From Bacteroides sp. (GTDB taxonomy: Bacteria; Bacteroidota; Bacteroidia; Bacteroidales; Muribaculaceae), in NCBI GenBank assembly GCA_014802435.1, contig JAAVCG010000005.1, positions 407,342-470,122 on the forward strand: 62,781 nucleotides of DNA, written 5' to 3'. The notes below the pieces were generated by a model that was not told the DNA's origin, did not search any database, and worked only from the letters and a program-made list of their open reading frames with translations. The translations under genes were made by a program, and so were the position numbers. Positions 15,623 to 25,259 of the stretch are shown one piece after another. The stretch's first letter is position 1. Every line of letters begins with the position of its first letter.

Positions 15623-16935
15623 GCCAGTCAGTAACCTCCATCATCATCAGACGCGAATACATGGAGCGCGTCACCAAGAAAAGTTTCATAGTCACCACCC
15701 TCCTGGTGCCGATCCTGATGCTTGTCATGGCCCTCCTGCCGACGGCCATCATGCTCTTTGCCACGGGGGATACGAAGACCATAGCCGTCGTTGACGACTC
15801 AGGGCTGATACTGCCCCATCTGGAATCGACAGACGATGTCAGGTTCATCAATGCCCAAGGCTCACAGGAGCAGATGCTCTCCAATGACTCCATCTATGGC
15901 GTCCTGGTCATTGATCGAAACATCATCAAGCGCAACTCCGGGCTTAAGTTATTGACCCCTAATGCGGCCTCGGTCAGCGTTGAATCAGAAATCACTGGGC
16001 AGATAGAAAAAATCCTGGAGACGGAGAAACTCAAGGCCTATGATATCGAAAATCTTGACCAAATCCTTTCAGAAGTCAACACAAAAGTGACGCTCCAAAC
16101 CCTGCGCACTGATGAAAGCGGCGAAGAGGGCGAGAGCCAAAGCGCCGCCATCAGCTCGGCGATAGGCACAGTGCTGAACTTTGTGCTCTATATGTTCCTG
16201 CTGATGTATGGCAGCCTTGTAATGAACTCAATTATCGAGGAGAAGAATAACCGTGTGCTTGAAATAGTTGTCAGCTCGATAAATCCCAAGTCACTGATGT
16301 TAGGGAAGATTATCGGTGTAGGCCTGGTTGCCCTGACTCAGATAGCCATCTGGGCCGTCATCATGTTTGGCATCACGTCCTTTGTGCTTCCGTCAGTCAT
16401 TCCGGCCGACGTCATGGCCGAGGCTCAGGCCATCAATTCCGGCACCGCCGACATGGGCTCGGTGAGCCTCGATTCAGACCTTGCCATGGCCCTTGGAATG
16501 TTTACTAACGTTGGATTCGTCATGAAAATCATGGGTCTGCTGCTCCTGTTCCTGATTGGCGGCTACCTGATTTACGCGTCCATCTTTGCGGCCATCGGCG
16601 CCTCAGTTGATAATATTCAGGATGCCTCCCAACTGCAAACCATCGGCATCATACCGATTTTCATCGGCCTGTTTGCATCACTGGCGGTCATTGCCGACCC
16701 CAATTCCACGTTTGCAATGGTCATGTCACTGATACCGTTCACATCGCCCATGGTAATGATGGCGCGAGTGCCGTTTGACGTTCCGGGCTGGCAGATATGC
16801 CTGTCGTTGGTTCTGCTTTATGTGACCATCATCTTCATGATATGGCTCGCGGCCAAGATTTATCGCATCGGCATCTTCATGTATGGCAAGAAGCCAACAA
16901 TCAAGGACCTCATCCGCTGGGCCCGCTACAAATAA
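15619..16935 (+). CDS. ABC transporter permease (ABC-2/NatB-like)
   Basis: 438 residues. One N-terminal transmembrane helix (VTTLLVPILMLVMALLPTA), a periplasmic domain of about 140 residues, then five to six helices, as in the NatB/YhaP type of ABC-2 permease. The conserved segment SIIEEKNNRVLEIVVSSINPKSLM precedes the second helix. It is translationally coupled to the ATPase by a 4-bp overlap, and the two genes form a complete exporter. The transcription unit ends in a strong bidirectional terminator. Confidence 0.92.
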   Translation: MSQSVTSIIIRREYMERVTKKSFIVTTLLVPILMLVMALLPTAIMLFATGDTKTIAVVDDSGLILPHLESTDDVRFINAQGSQEQMLSNDSIYGVLVIDRNIIKRNSGLKLLTPNAASVSVESEITGQIEKILETEKLKAYDIENLDQILSEVNTKVTLQTLRTDESGEEGESQSAAISSAIGTVLNFVLYMFLLMYGSLVMNSIIEEKNNRVLEIVVSSINPKSLMLGKIIGVGLVALTQIAIWAVIMFGITSFVLPSVIPADVMAEAQAINSGTADMGSVSLDSDLAMALGMFTNVGFVMKIMGLLLLFLIGGYLIYASIFAAIGASVDNIQDASQLQTIGIIPIFIGLFASLAVIADPNSTFAMVMSLIPFTSPMVMMARVPFDVPGWQICLSLVLLYVTIIFMIWLAAKIYRIGIFMYGKKPTIKDLIRWARYK

Positions 16936-16968
16936 AAAAAATGCCGCTCGATTGGGCGGCATTTTTTT
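16935..16968. terminator. Bidirectional rho-independent terminator
   Basis: AAAAAAATGCCGC pairs with GCGGCATTTTTTT around an 8-nt loop (16935-16947/16956-16968), with T-runs on both strands. It serves the ABC permease gene (+) and the BI-1 gene (-). Confidence 0.88.
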
Positions 16969-16987
16969 ATATCTGAGGGGGAGGGAA

Positions 16988-17698
16988 TTAATCGCGGCTG
17001 GAGCCGAAAATGCGGAGGAGATAGATGAAGAGGTTGATGAAGTCAAGATAGAGGCTGAGGGCTCCGAGAGTGGCCAGATGGCCGGCGGAAGAAGCGGGGA
17101 GCTGTTCGGCCATAGTCTTGATTTGCTGAGTGTCCCAGGCAGTGAGGCCAACGAAGATAATCACTCCGGCAATGGAGATAATCCAGTCGAGAGTAGAGCT
17201 ATGCATGAAGAGATTAACGACGATAGCGATAATCAGACCCCAGAGAGCCATATAGAGCAGTGAGCCAATCTTTGAGAGGTCTTGCTTGGTGGTGTAGCCA
17301 AAGACGGTCATTCCGCCGAAGGTGCCGGCCGTGATGAAGAAAGTCTTGGCCAAAGAAGCTCCGGTATAGACAAGGAAAATGGAGCTCAGCGCCAAACCAT
17401 TGATTACTGCAAAGAGATAAAACAGAGCGGCGGCTGATGAGGAGCTCATCTTTGAAATTCGGGCGCTAAGGAAGAATACGATAGCGATTTCAGCAATGAA
17501 AAGGCCCCAGTAAACCATGCTGTGAGTGGCCATATAATAAGCGAAGCCCTGAGAGCTTGCCAGGAGAGCGACGAAGGCAGTTACGAGCAGCCCGAAGGTC
17601 ATGCGGAGGTAGACACCCTTCATCACCGTCGACACCCGCTGCGAGAGCGAATAGTCAGTGCCGCCATATTGCGGCATGTCATAAGGATAGTTATTCAT
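16988..17698 (-). CDS. Bax inhibitor-1/YccA family membrane protein
   Basis: 236 residues with seven hydrophobic helices. Family signatures include the N-terminal block with LRMTFGLLVTAFVALLAS, FGGMTVFGYTTKQDLSKIG and the C-terminal GLTAWDTQQIK followed by LSLYLDFINLFIYLLRIFGSSRD. Bacterial members form pH-sensitive calcium-leak channels (BsYetJ) or modulate FtsH (YccA). It lies 23 bp downstream of argS with no promoter seen between, so the two are probably cotranscribed. Confidence 0.92.
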   Translation of the reverse strand: MNNYPYDMPQYGGTDYSLSQRVSTVMKGVYLRMTFGLLVTAFVALLASSQGFAYYMATHSMVYWGLFIAEIAIVFFLSARISKMSSSSAAALFYLFAVINGLALSSIFLVYTGASLAKTFFITAGTFGGMTVFGYTTKQDLSKIGSLLYMALWGLIIAIVVNLFMHSSTLDWIISIAGVIIFVGLTAWDTQQIKTMAEQLPASSAGHLATLGALSLYLDFINLFIYLLRIFGSSRD

Positions 17699-17721
17699 AA
17701 TAGGTTATAAAATAGGTTAAT

Positions 17722-19509
17722 TTACATTCTTTCAACAACTCCGATGCCAAGGAGGTTCAATGCCGTGCGGACCACAGAGGCCACGGTTTCGCAGAGTTGG
17801 AGACGCAGAGAGCGCACTGCGGGGTCTTCTTCCTTGAGGATTGAGCAGTCATGATAGAACTGGTTATATTCCTTGACGAGGTCGTAGACATAGTTGGCAA
17901 TGAGCGCGGGCGAATAAGTGCGTCCGGCTTCCTGAACAACTGCGGGGAAGTCAGCCAGGCGCTGAATCAGGGTTATTTCCCTTTCGCCGGGAATTGCCGT
18001 TGAGTAATCGCCAATGGTCATTCCGGCCTCGGCAGCCTTGCGGAGGACTGAGCGGATACGGGCGTAGGTATACTGAATGAAGGGCCCGGTATTGCCGTTA
18101 AAGTCAATGCTTTCAGCGGGATTGAAGGTAATGTTCTTTCGGGGGTCAACCTTGAGGAGGAAATACTTGAGCGCACCGAGGCCAACTGTTTCAGCCACCT
18201 GAGCGGCTTCTTCATTGCTGAGGCCGTCGAGTTTGCCGAGTTCGTCAGAAACCTTTCGGGCATCAGCCACCATCGCGTCCATCAGATCATCGGCATCAAC
18301 GACGGTGCCCTCACGTGACTTCATCTTGCCATTGGGGAGCTCAACCATGCCGTAAGAGAAGTGGACCAGGTCCTTGCCCCATTCAAAACCGAGCTTATCA
18401 AGGAGCAGAGAGAGCACCTGGAAATGATAATTCTGCTCGTTACCAACGACATAAATCATCTTTGAGATGGGATAATCCTGATAGCGGAGCTTTGCAGTGC
18501 CGATGTCCTGAGTCATATAGACGGAAGTTCCGTCAGCGCGCAACAGGAGTTTATGGTCAAGGCCATCAGCAGTGAGGTCAGCCCATACGGAGCCGTCATC
18601 CTTGCGATACATGATGCCTTTTTCCAGTCCTTCCATGACTTTTTCCTTGCCTTCAAGGTAAGTTTGGCTTTCATAATAAATCTTGTCGAAGCCAACCCCC
18701 ATTCGCTTGTAAGTTTCGTCAAATCCGGCATAAACCCATCCGTTCATCATCTCCCAGAGAGCGCGGACTTCGGAGTCGCCCTGCTCCCAGCGGCGAAGCA
18801 TTTCACGGGCTTCGGCCATCAGGGGCGATTGAGCGGCGGCTTCCTCGTCAGAGAGGCCCTTCTCCTTGAGGGCATTGAGTTCTTCCTTGTAATGCTTGTC
18901 AAAGAGGACATAGAAATCGCCAATGAGATGGTCGCCCTTCTTGCCGGTGGATTCGGGAGTGGCACCGTTGCCCCACTTCTGCCATGCGAGCATTGACTTG
19001 CAGATGTGGATGCCTCGGTCATTGACAATGTTAGTCTTGACCACTTTGTTGCCGCAAGCTTCAAGAATCTGAGCCAGCGAGAACCCGAGGAGGTTATTGC
19101 GAACGTGGCCCAGATGGAGCGGCTTATTAGTGTTAGGCGATGAATATTCCACCATAACCAGCGGAGATTCATCGGTCGGAGCTACGAGTCCATAGTCAGG
19201 CGTTTCAGCGACATGGCGGAGCACTGCGTTCCAGTAAGTAGGCTCAATGACGATATTGAGGAACCCCTTGATTACGTTGAAACGATTGACGGCGGGCTCA
19301 TTGTCAACGAGCCAGTTACCAATTTCCGTACCGACCTGTTCGGGGCTCTTACGGGCAGCCTTGACCCAGGGGAACGTAACGACGGTCAGGTTTCCTTCAA
19401 ACTCCTTACGAGTGGCCTGGGGGACAATCTGCTCCCAGGGGGTGTCAACGCCATAGAGGGCATTGACAGCGCGGCTCACGGCCTGCGAAATAATATTATC
19501 AATAAGCAT
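17722..19509 (-). CDS. argS: Arginyl-tRNA synthetase
   Basis: 595 residues, full length for class I ArgRS. The HIGH motif appears as HLGH (residues 132-135) within SSPNTNKPLHLGHVRNNLLG, and the KMSKS-like loop as GKMKSREGTVV. The N-terminal Add-1 domain and the C-terminal DALR anticodon-binding domain (NTGPFIQYTYARIRSVLRKA to the end) are intact. It charges tRNA-Arg in the cytoplasm. Promoter elements lie directly upstream. Confidence 0.97.
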   Translation of the reverse strand: MLIDNIISQAVSRAVNALYGVDTPWEQIVPQATRKEFEGNLTVVTFPWVKAARKSPEQVGTEIGNWLVDNEPAVNRFNVIKGFLNIVIEPTYWNAVLRHVAETPDYGLVAPTDESPLVMVEYSSPNTNKPLHLGHVRNNLLGFSLAQILEACGNKVVKTNIVNDRGIHICKSMLAWQKWGNGATPESTGKKGDHLIGDFYVLFDKHYKEELNALKEKGLSDEEAAAQSPLMAEAREMLRRWEQGDSEVRALWEMMNGWVYAGFDETYKRMGVGFDKIYYESQTYLEGKEKVMEGLEKGIMYRKDDGSVWADLTADGLDHKLLLRADGTSVYMTQDIGTAKLRYQDYPISKMIYVVGNEQNYHFQVLSLLLDKLGFEWGKDLVHFSYGMVELPNGKMKSREGTVVDADDLMDAMVADARKVSDELGKLDGLSNEEAAQVAETVGLGALKYFLLKVDPRKNITFNPAESIDFNGNTGPFIQYTYARIRSVLRKAAEAGMTIGDYSTAIPGEREITLIQRLADFPAVVQEAGRTYSPALIANYVYDLVKEYNQFYHDCSILKEEDPAVRSLRLQLCETVASVVRTALNLLGIGVVERM

Positions 19510-19528
19510 AATTTCAAAAATTAGACTG

Positions 19529-19559
19529 CAAATTTACGAAAAAATGCCTGAAAATGCAA
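19529..19559 (-). promoter_or_regulatory. Promoter of argS
   Basis: Minus strand: TTG (19557-19559), a 20-nt spacer and TAAATTTG (19529-19536), giving a leader of about 14 nt before the ATG at 19509. Confidence 0.65.
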
Positions 19560-19573
19560 GAGTTTACCCAACA

Positions 19574-19607
19574 TAAAAAGACCGGGGAGGCGCAATGCCT
19601 CACCCGG
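19574..19607 (-). terminator. Rho-independent terminator of the OmpA-family gene
   Basis: A stem of CCGGG and GAGGC segments (19582-19591 with 19597-19607, one bulged base), followed on the minus strand by a T5 run. It lies 34 bp after the stop at 19641. Confidence 0.75.
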
Positions 19608-19640
19608 CTTATATAACTGGAGTTTGGTTTGTTGGGGTCT

Positions 19641-20843
19641 TTACTGTTGAGTGAAGATTACGATACGGTTCCAGTTGTTAGTGTCATAGGGCTGTTCGGC
19701 TGAGCCTTCAGCGCTCTTGGTCAGGCGGTCAGCGCTGATTCCGTAGTTATTGACGAGGATGTCATAGACGGCTTGAGCACGCTTTTCAGAGAGCTTCTGG
19801 TTATAAGTTGCGGTGCCGGTGTCCTTATCAGCATAGCCGGTGATTACGACCTTGGTATCGGGGTTAGCCTTCATGTATTCGGCCACGTTATAGACATTAA
19901 CCATCTCCATGGGCGATACCTTAGCAGAATTGATGGTGAAGCGGACGGTGCTCATGAGCGGAGCGGCCTGAACGGGCTGAGGAGCAGCGGTTTCAACAAC
20001 CTTGACTTCCGGGCAGGGGAGCTGGCTTTCGGCCTGAGCGAGGGCAGCGGCAGTTACAGCAAGTTCGGCACGGAGATCGTTAACCTGTCCGTTGAGGTCA
20101 GCAATGTAGGCCTGGTCAGCACAGGGGTCATAAGTCTGGAATGACTTGCCGCCGAGATTGAATGTGAAGCCACCGGTTCCCTGGAAGCCCATATCAACGG
20201 GGCGACCTCCGGCAATGTTGTTAAAGTTATCGCCGGCAAAAGTTGCGCGACCTTCGAGGAAGAAGTCAACATAGCGGCAAAGACGGAAGCGGAGCTGCAA
20301 ACCGGCATAAACGGGGATTGACCATTCATTGCCGCGGACATGACCGCCGGTCATTACGTTTTCAGCGCCCGTAGCACCGGTGAAATGATAATTATAAGCG
20401 CCACCGATACCGACGAAGGGCACAACACTTACGGGACGATTGAGGTTTACACCTCCGAGGGAGTTACACATATCCCACATCAAATCGCCATAGATTCCGG
20501 CGCTGCGATAGTGCATTACTCCACCGGTCACCGGCTCGGCGACATTGCCGTAAGCACCGCTGAAACGGAAGCCTAAATAGGGCGAGAACCAGCGTCCGAA
20601 GCCGCCAACATATTGAGCGCCAACCTTGATATTATCAGACTTGAAACCCTCGGCTATGGGGAAATTTACACCGGCACCAAGCTGAATAAACCAGCCGTCG
20701 CGCCATGAGTTAGTATACTTGACGTCACAAGAAGGGACCTCGGTAACTGTAACTGATTCCTGGGTGATGACTGCGTCTTGAGCAGCAACGGAACCTGCGC
20801 CCATGCAGAGGGCAACAATCGGGAGTAATGCGTGTTTTTTCAT
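19641..20843 (-). CDS. OmpA-family outer-membrane protein
   Basis: 400 residues. A signal peptide (MKKHALLPIVALCMGAGSVAAQ) is followed by an N-terminal eight-stranded-type barrel to about residue 235, a short helical linker (DLRAELAVTAAALAQAE), a Pro-rich hinge and a C-terminal OmpA peptidoglycan-binding domain (VVITGYADKDTGTATYNQKL, SEKRAQAVYDIL, NRIVIFTQQ). Such proteins anchor the outer membrane to the cell wall and are abundant in Bacteroidales. It lies 77 bp downstream of metH but looks like a separate unit with its own terminator; I saw no perfect promoter. Confidence 0.92.
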   Translation of the reverse strand: MKKHALLPIVALCMGAGSVAAQDAVITQESVTVTEVPSCDVKYTNSWRDGWFIQLGAGVNFPIAEGFKSDNIKVGAQYVGGFGRWFSPYLGFRFSGAYGNVAEPVTGGVMHYRSAGIYGDLMWDMCNSLGGVNLNRPVSVVPFVGIGGAYNYHFTGATGAENVMTGGHVRGNEWSIPVYAGLQLRFRLCRYVDFFLEGRATFAGDNFNNIAGGRPVDMGFQGTGGFTFNLGGKSFQTYDPCADQAYIADLNGQVNDLRAELAVTAAALAQAESQLPCPEVKVVETAAPQPVQAAPLMSTVRFTINSAKVSPMEMVNVYNVAEYMKANPDTKVVITGYADKDTGTATYNQKLSEKRAQAVYDILVNNYGISADRLTKSAEGSAEQPYDTNNWNRIVIFTQQ

Positions 20844-20920
20844 TTAATATAAAAAATAGTTAAAATTTGTTTTCTTCTGCTATCTAAACAACATTACTCC
20901 TGATTTGGTTCAAAAAAAAC

Positions 20921-23900
20921 TTAAAAATATCGGGCTCGGGGATGGGCAATGATTATTCCGCAGGTGGAAGAGCCGGGGTGCATCGCTCCATTTTCAGTCA
21001 GCGTAATTCCCAGAGGGGCAAGCGGTAAAAGGCGGTCAATGCGGAAGATAAGCTGCTGGTCAGGGAGCGACGAATAGCCCACGGCGGGACGGATTGAGCG
21101 TCCGGCGCCCCAGAGGTCAGAGTCCACCCGGCGGTTGAGCCATTCGGTAGTGGCCTCGGCAAGCCGATGGCCCAGAGTCTGGCGGAGCATGGAGCGGAAC
21201 TCATCGCCCTCGTCGGCAAACTGACAGCAGACAGCAAAGAGACCTATGAAATCATCAGCGGGGGCCACGAAATCAGCCAGGGCCAGACATTGCCCGTCGG
21301 CCGTATTGGGCTTCAGGGAGCGTGGAGTTGGTAATTCAACGGAGCCTACGGTAATGACTTCGGGGGCCGAACGGCGCGCTGAAAGGATTTCAACGACAGC
21401 ATTAATATTGACATCCATGGATTCGAGCTCGGCGCGGGCCTCCTGAAGGAGGCGGCGGGCCTCATCAGAGTCACCGTTAGGGTTCATGCGCCATTCGCCA
21501 AGGAAAGCCCTCCAGTTAATCAGGGGGGTCAGTTCCTGAACTGACGGATGAAACTCATGGCGCCCGGGGCGTAGCGGCGCGGGAGCCGGAGATTCAACGG
21601 GGCGGGCAGATGCCCGGGCCTGCTCAAGGGTCAGCGAGGGTGCTTTATCGGCATGATTGACCCGCAGGGACTCTTGCTCGCTGCGGATGGATTCAATTAC
21701 TTGCGGATCAGATATTTGCTTGGCAATAGCGGGAAGAGAGGCGGCATCAGCAGTGCGCACGACGGGACCGGAATAAAGCGGAGCGATTTTCAGGGCCGTA
21801 TGGAGTTCAGAAGTGGTTGCACCGCCAACAAACAAGGGGACCTTCAGTCCGCGCTCCTCCAGTTTGGAGGCCACATTGGCCATCTCCTTTAGCGAGGGGG
21901 TAATCAGCCCGCTGAGGCCAATGGCATCAGCATGCTCGTTAATAGCCGTCTCAATGATTTTTTCCGGGGGAACCATGACTCCAAGGTCAATGATGCGGAA
22001 ACCGGCACATCGCATAACGACGGCGACGATATTTTTGCCTATGTCATGGACATCGCCCTTAACCGTAGCCAGGACCATCACGGGGCGCGCGGCGTCAACT
22101 CCGTCGGCCATTCCCTCGGCCTCGATTCGTGGGGTCAGATACTCAACGGCACGCCTCATGACCGCGGCGGAGCGGACCACCTGAGGGAGAAACATTTTTC
22201 CGGCGCCAAAGAGTTCGCCGATGCGGTTCATAGCCTCCATCAGCTCGCCATTAATTACGGCCATTGCTGACCCTACTTTCTCCAATGAAGCGTCGAGTTG
22301 CGCCTCCAGGCCGTCGGCAGAGCCGGAAATCAGCAATTCACCCAGGGTCAACTGATGTTTTTCCTTGGTAGCTGAGGCCTTTGGTGCAGCAGCGGCGGGA
22401 ATGGAGCGCGCGGCAATTTCAGTCAGGCGCTCCGTGGCGTCGGACCGGCGGCAGAACAACAGGTCATCAATGGCCCGGAGCATCTCCTCATCCATTTCAG
22501 CGGTAGGCTCAATGGGCGCAGTCGGGTTCATGATGGCCATTCCGAGGCCTCGCTGCCGCCCATGGTTGATAAAGAGGGCGTGCATTGCCTTGCGCAGGGG
22601 GTTATTGCCGCGGAATGAGAAGGAAAGATTGCTGACACCGCCGCTGACCCTTGCGCCGGGAAGATTTGACGTGATCCACTCGCAGGCCCGCAGGAAGTCA
22701 AGCGCATAAGCATCATGAGCCGGAATTCCGGTAGCGACGGCCAGAACATTGGGGTCAAAAACGATTTCGCGGCCAAGGAATCCGGCCTTTTCAGTCAGCA
22801 GTTTATAAGAGCGTTCACAGATTTCGATTTTGCGCTCAAAAGTATCGGCCTGTCCTTTTTCATCAAAGGCCATGACGACGACCGCGGCGCCCAACCGGCG
22901 AATCAGGCGGGCATGTTCAAGGAAGGCGTCTTCTCCCTCCTTGAGGCTGATTGAGTTGACGATGGAGCATCCTTGGATGAGCTTCAGAGCGCGTTCAATC
23001 ACTGAGAACTCGCTTGAGTCAATCATCAGGGGGACGGGAGCCGTTACGGGGTCAATAGTCAGCAAGTTAACAAAACGGGCCATTGCTTCAGGGGCGTCAA
23101 GGAGGCCATCGTCCATGTTTATGTCAAGGACGCGGGCACCGGCGCTGACCTGAGCGCGGGCAATATCGAGCGCCTCAGTGAAATTTCCCTCTTTGATAAG
23201 GTTGAGAAACTTCTTGCTGCCGGCAACGTTGCAGCGTTCGCCTACTTTAATGAACTCACCCTGAGGGACGTTAAGCGCCTCAAGACCTGAGAGATGCAGG
23301 TCAGAGTCAGGCGCAGGGACAGGTCTGGGCCGCGCCCCTTCATTTACGGCCTGCTTGATGAGGGCGATATGGGCGGGAGTAGTTCCGCAACATCCGCCAA
23401 TGATGTTGACCAAACCTTCATTGAGGATGGTTTTGACGGTCCGGGCCATGCTCTCGGGCGTTTCGTCATATTGTCCGAGTTCATTGGGCAGTCCTGCATT
23501 AGGATGGCAGCTTACACAACATTCCACATTTGTCAGCTCCCGGAGATAAGGAATCATTCCGTCGGCGCCGAATCCGCAGTTCAGACCGATAGAAATGGGG
23601 CGGGCATGGCTGACGGAATTGACAAAGGCCATGAGGGTCTGACCGGAAAGAAGGCGTCCGGCCTCAGTCAGAGTGGCGGAAATCATCAGGGGGACCTTAC
23701 GAGAGGCTTGCTGCTGCGCCTGTTCAATGCCGAAGATAGCGGCCTTGGCATTGAGAGTGTCAAAGGCGGTTTCAATCATCAGCAGGTCCACCCCACCCTC
23801 CAGCAAGCCCAAAGCCTGGTCACAATAAGCCGCGGCGAGAGCGTCAAAGTCAACGTCGCCGCCCAGGGAGAGGGAAACATTTGTAGGCCCCATAGAGCCG

Positions 23901-24244
23901 CAAACCAGAGTTTGCGTTCCCTCGGCGGCCCGGCGAGCCACCTCAGCTCCGGCGCGGGCTATTTCACGGGCCATATGACCTAAACCATAGTCGCCGAGCG
24001 AGATGGAGTTAGAGTTGAAAGTATTGGTTTCAATAATGTCGGCCCCGGCGGCAATGTATTCGCGATGAATACTCTCAATTGCCTGAGGGCGAGTAAGATT
24101 CAAGACGTCGTTACATCCGCGGAGTTCCCCGGGATGATTCTCAAACCGGGAGCCGCGAAAGTCAGCTTCGGTGAGCCCCAGGCGCTGAATCATCGTGCCC
24201 ATGGCTCCGTCAAGAACCAAGACTTGATTTTCGAGTCGTTTCAT
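20921..24244 (-). CDS. metH: Cobalamin-dependent methionine synthase, short activation domain
   Basis: 1107 residues, against about 1227 in E. coli MetH. The homocysteine domain has the zinc cysteines (GLNCGFGADG; GGCCGTTPAH), followed by the pterin domain (VGERCNVAGSKKFLN), the cap, the B12 domain with GDVHDIGKN (His733 as lower cobalt ligand) and an AdoMet-binding reactivation domain (RPAVGYSSLPDQ; TENGAMHPGSSTCG). Only 374 residues follow His733, compared with about 468 in E. coli, so the loss lies in the reactivation half. The ATG directly follows the stop of metF; together they move a methyl group from methylene-THF to homocysteine. Confidence 0.95.
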   Translation of the reverse strand: MKRLENQVLVLDGAMGTMIQRLGLTEADFRGSRFENHPGELRGCNDVLNLTRPQAIESIHREYIAAGADIIETNTFNSNSISLGDYGLGHMAREIARAGAEVARRAAEGTQTLVCGSMGPTNVSLSLGGDVDFDALAAAYCDQALGLLEGGVDLLMIETAFDTLNAKAAIFGIEQAQQQASRKVPLMISATLTEAGRLLSGQTLMAFVNSVSHARPISIGLNCGFGADGMIPYLRELTNVECCVSCHPNAGLPNELGQYDETPESMARTVKTILNEGLVNIIGGCCGTTPAHIALIKQAVNEGARPRPVPAPDSDLHLSGLEALNVPQGEFIKVGERCNVAGSKKFLNLIKEGNFTEALDIARAQVSAGARVLDINMDDGLLDAPEAMARFVNLLTIDPVTAPVPLMIDSSEFSVIERALKLIQGCSIVNSISLKEGEDAFLEHARLIRRLGAAVVVMAFDEKGQADTFERKIEICERSYKLLTEKAGFLGREIVFDPNVLAVATGIPAHDAYALDFLRACEWITSNLPGARVSGGVSNLSFSFRGNNPLRKAMHALFINHGRQRGLGMAIMNPTAPIEPTAEMDEEMLRAIDDLLFCRRSDATERLTEIAARSIPAAAAPKASATKEKHQLTLGELLISGSADGLEAQLDASLEKVGSAMAVINGELMEAMNRIGELFGAGKMFLPQVVRSAAVMRRAVEYLTPRIEAEGMADGVDAARPVMVLATVKGDVHDIGKNIVAVVMRCAGFRIIDLGVMVPPEKIIETAINEHADAIGLSGLITPSLKEMANVASKLEERGLKVPLFVGGATTSELHTALKIAPLYSGPVVRTADAASLPAIAKQISDPQVIESIRSEQESLRVNHADKAPSLTLEQARASARPVESPAPAPLRPGRHEFHPSVQELTPLINWRAFLGEWRMNPNGDSDEARRLLQEARAELESMDVNINAVVEILSARRSAPEVITVGSVELPTPRSLKPNTADGQCLALADFVAPADDFIGLFAVCCQFADEGDEFRSMLRQTLGHRLAEATTEWLNRRVDSDLWGAGRSIRPAVGYSSLPDQQLIFRIDRLLPLAPLGITLTENGAMHPGSSTCGIIIAHPRARYF

Positions 24245-25198
24245 TTAAAAGACGTTCTGACACACCCGGCGAACACTCTCAGAGGCCATCAGCGAATAAA
24301 AATGCAGTCCGGGAACATTATGGGCAATCAAATCACGCGCCTGAGCGGTACACCATTCCACACCGGCTTCAACAGCCTCAGCATCCGTTTTACAGCTACG
24401 CAATTCAGCGGCAAAGGCCTCAGGGATTTCGCAGCCGAAGACGCGCGGAAGGACAGTCAGCTGGTCACGCTTGATGATGGGTTTAATGCCCGGAATGATG
24501 GGGACATTTATTCCCTCGCGACGGCAGGCTTCAACGAAGGCATAATACTTCTGATTGTCAAAAAACATCTGGGTTACAAGATATTGCGCCCCACCCTCCA
24601 CCTTCCGGCGGGCAATCTGCAGTTCCCATTCCATATTAGGCGCCTCCTCATGCTTTTCAGGATAACAGGCCATGCCGTAAGCAAACGGGCGGTCAACTCC
24701 GGGGACAGCAGTACCATCCAGACCTATGCCACGATTGAAGTCATTGACCTGAGCCTGGAGGTCAGTTGCGAATTGATTGTAAAGGGCGGGATCTTGGTTA
24801 GCCGTATCGGCGCTTTTAGAGTCGCCGCGGAGCAGCAGGAGGTTTTCAATCCCAAGGAAGTTAAGGTCAATGAGTGCATACTCGGTTTCCTCGCGGGTGA
24901 ATCCCTTGCAAATGATGTGAGGGACGGCGGCAATGCCATATTTCTGCTGAATTGCGGCGGCAATGGCCACAGTTCCGGGGCGCTTGCGGGTGACGATGCG
25001 GCGATGAGAGCCATCAGGCTGAGGGATATAGATGGCCTCGCTATGATGGGAGGTGATGTTGATATACTTAGGGTCAAATTCCCGGAGTTTATCTATCACG
25101 TTAAAAACGCGTTGTATGTTATTTCCCTTCAGCGGAGGGAGAATTTCAAATGAAAAGATGGGGCTTGAAGAAGCCTCTATGGATTCCAATACAGTCAT
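24245..25198 (-). CDS. metF: Methylenetetrahydrofolate reductase
   Basis: 317 residues, the usual length of bacterial MetF. It shows the TIM-barrel FAD enzyme pattern: FSFEILPPLKGN with the catalytic Glu near the N-terminus, YINITSHHSE, an RDGP-loop equivalent LLRGDSKS, YLVTQMFFDNQKY and IIPGIKPI. It reduces 5,10-methylene-THF to 5-methyl-THF, the substrate of the adjacent metH, whose ATG abuts the metF stop. A palindrome containing a -7 box lies right before its start, suggesting regulated transcription. No cobalamin or SAM riboswitch fits in the 74-bp gap upstream. Confidence 0.96.
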   Translation of the reverse strand: MTVLESIEASSSPIFSFEILPPLKGNNIQRVFNVIDKLREFDPKYINITSHHSEAIYIPQPDGSHRRIVTRKRPGTVAIAAAIQQKYGIAAVPHIICKGFTREETEYALIDLNFLGIENLLLLRGDSKSADTANQDPALYNQFATDLQAQVNDFNRGIGLDGTAVPGVDRPFAYGMACYPEKHEEAPNMEWELQIARRKVEGGAQYLVTQMFFDNQKYYAFVEACRREGINVPIIPGIKPIIKRDQLTVLPRVFGCEIPEAFAAELRSCKTDAEAVEAGVEWCTAQARDLIAHNVPGLHFYSLMASESVRRVCQNVF

Positions 25199-25199
25199 A

Positions 25200-25237
25200 A
25201 AAAATGCGTAAATTAGACCTCAAATTTACGCATTTTT
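25200..25237. promoter_or_regulatory. Palindrome with embedded promoter in front of metF
   Basis: A 15-bp inverted repeat (25200-25214/25223-25237, 8-nt loop). On the minus strand TAAATTTG (25221-25228) fits the -7 box, and T6 directly precedes the metF ATG. It could be an operator, an attenuator-like hairpin, or a second terminator for the upstream C10 gene. Confidence 0.6.
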
Positions 25238-25259
25238 TTCCAAACAAGCAACAAAAGGG

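Noticed and set aside
24065-25153. Long open frame antisense to metF and the start of metH
   Set aside because: Both sense genes are full length with intact motifs; the antisense frame runs across the metF/metH junction and looks like a codon-usage artefact.
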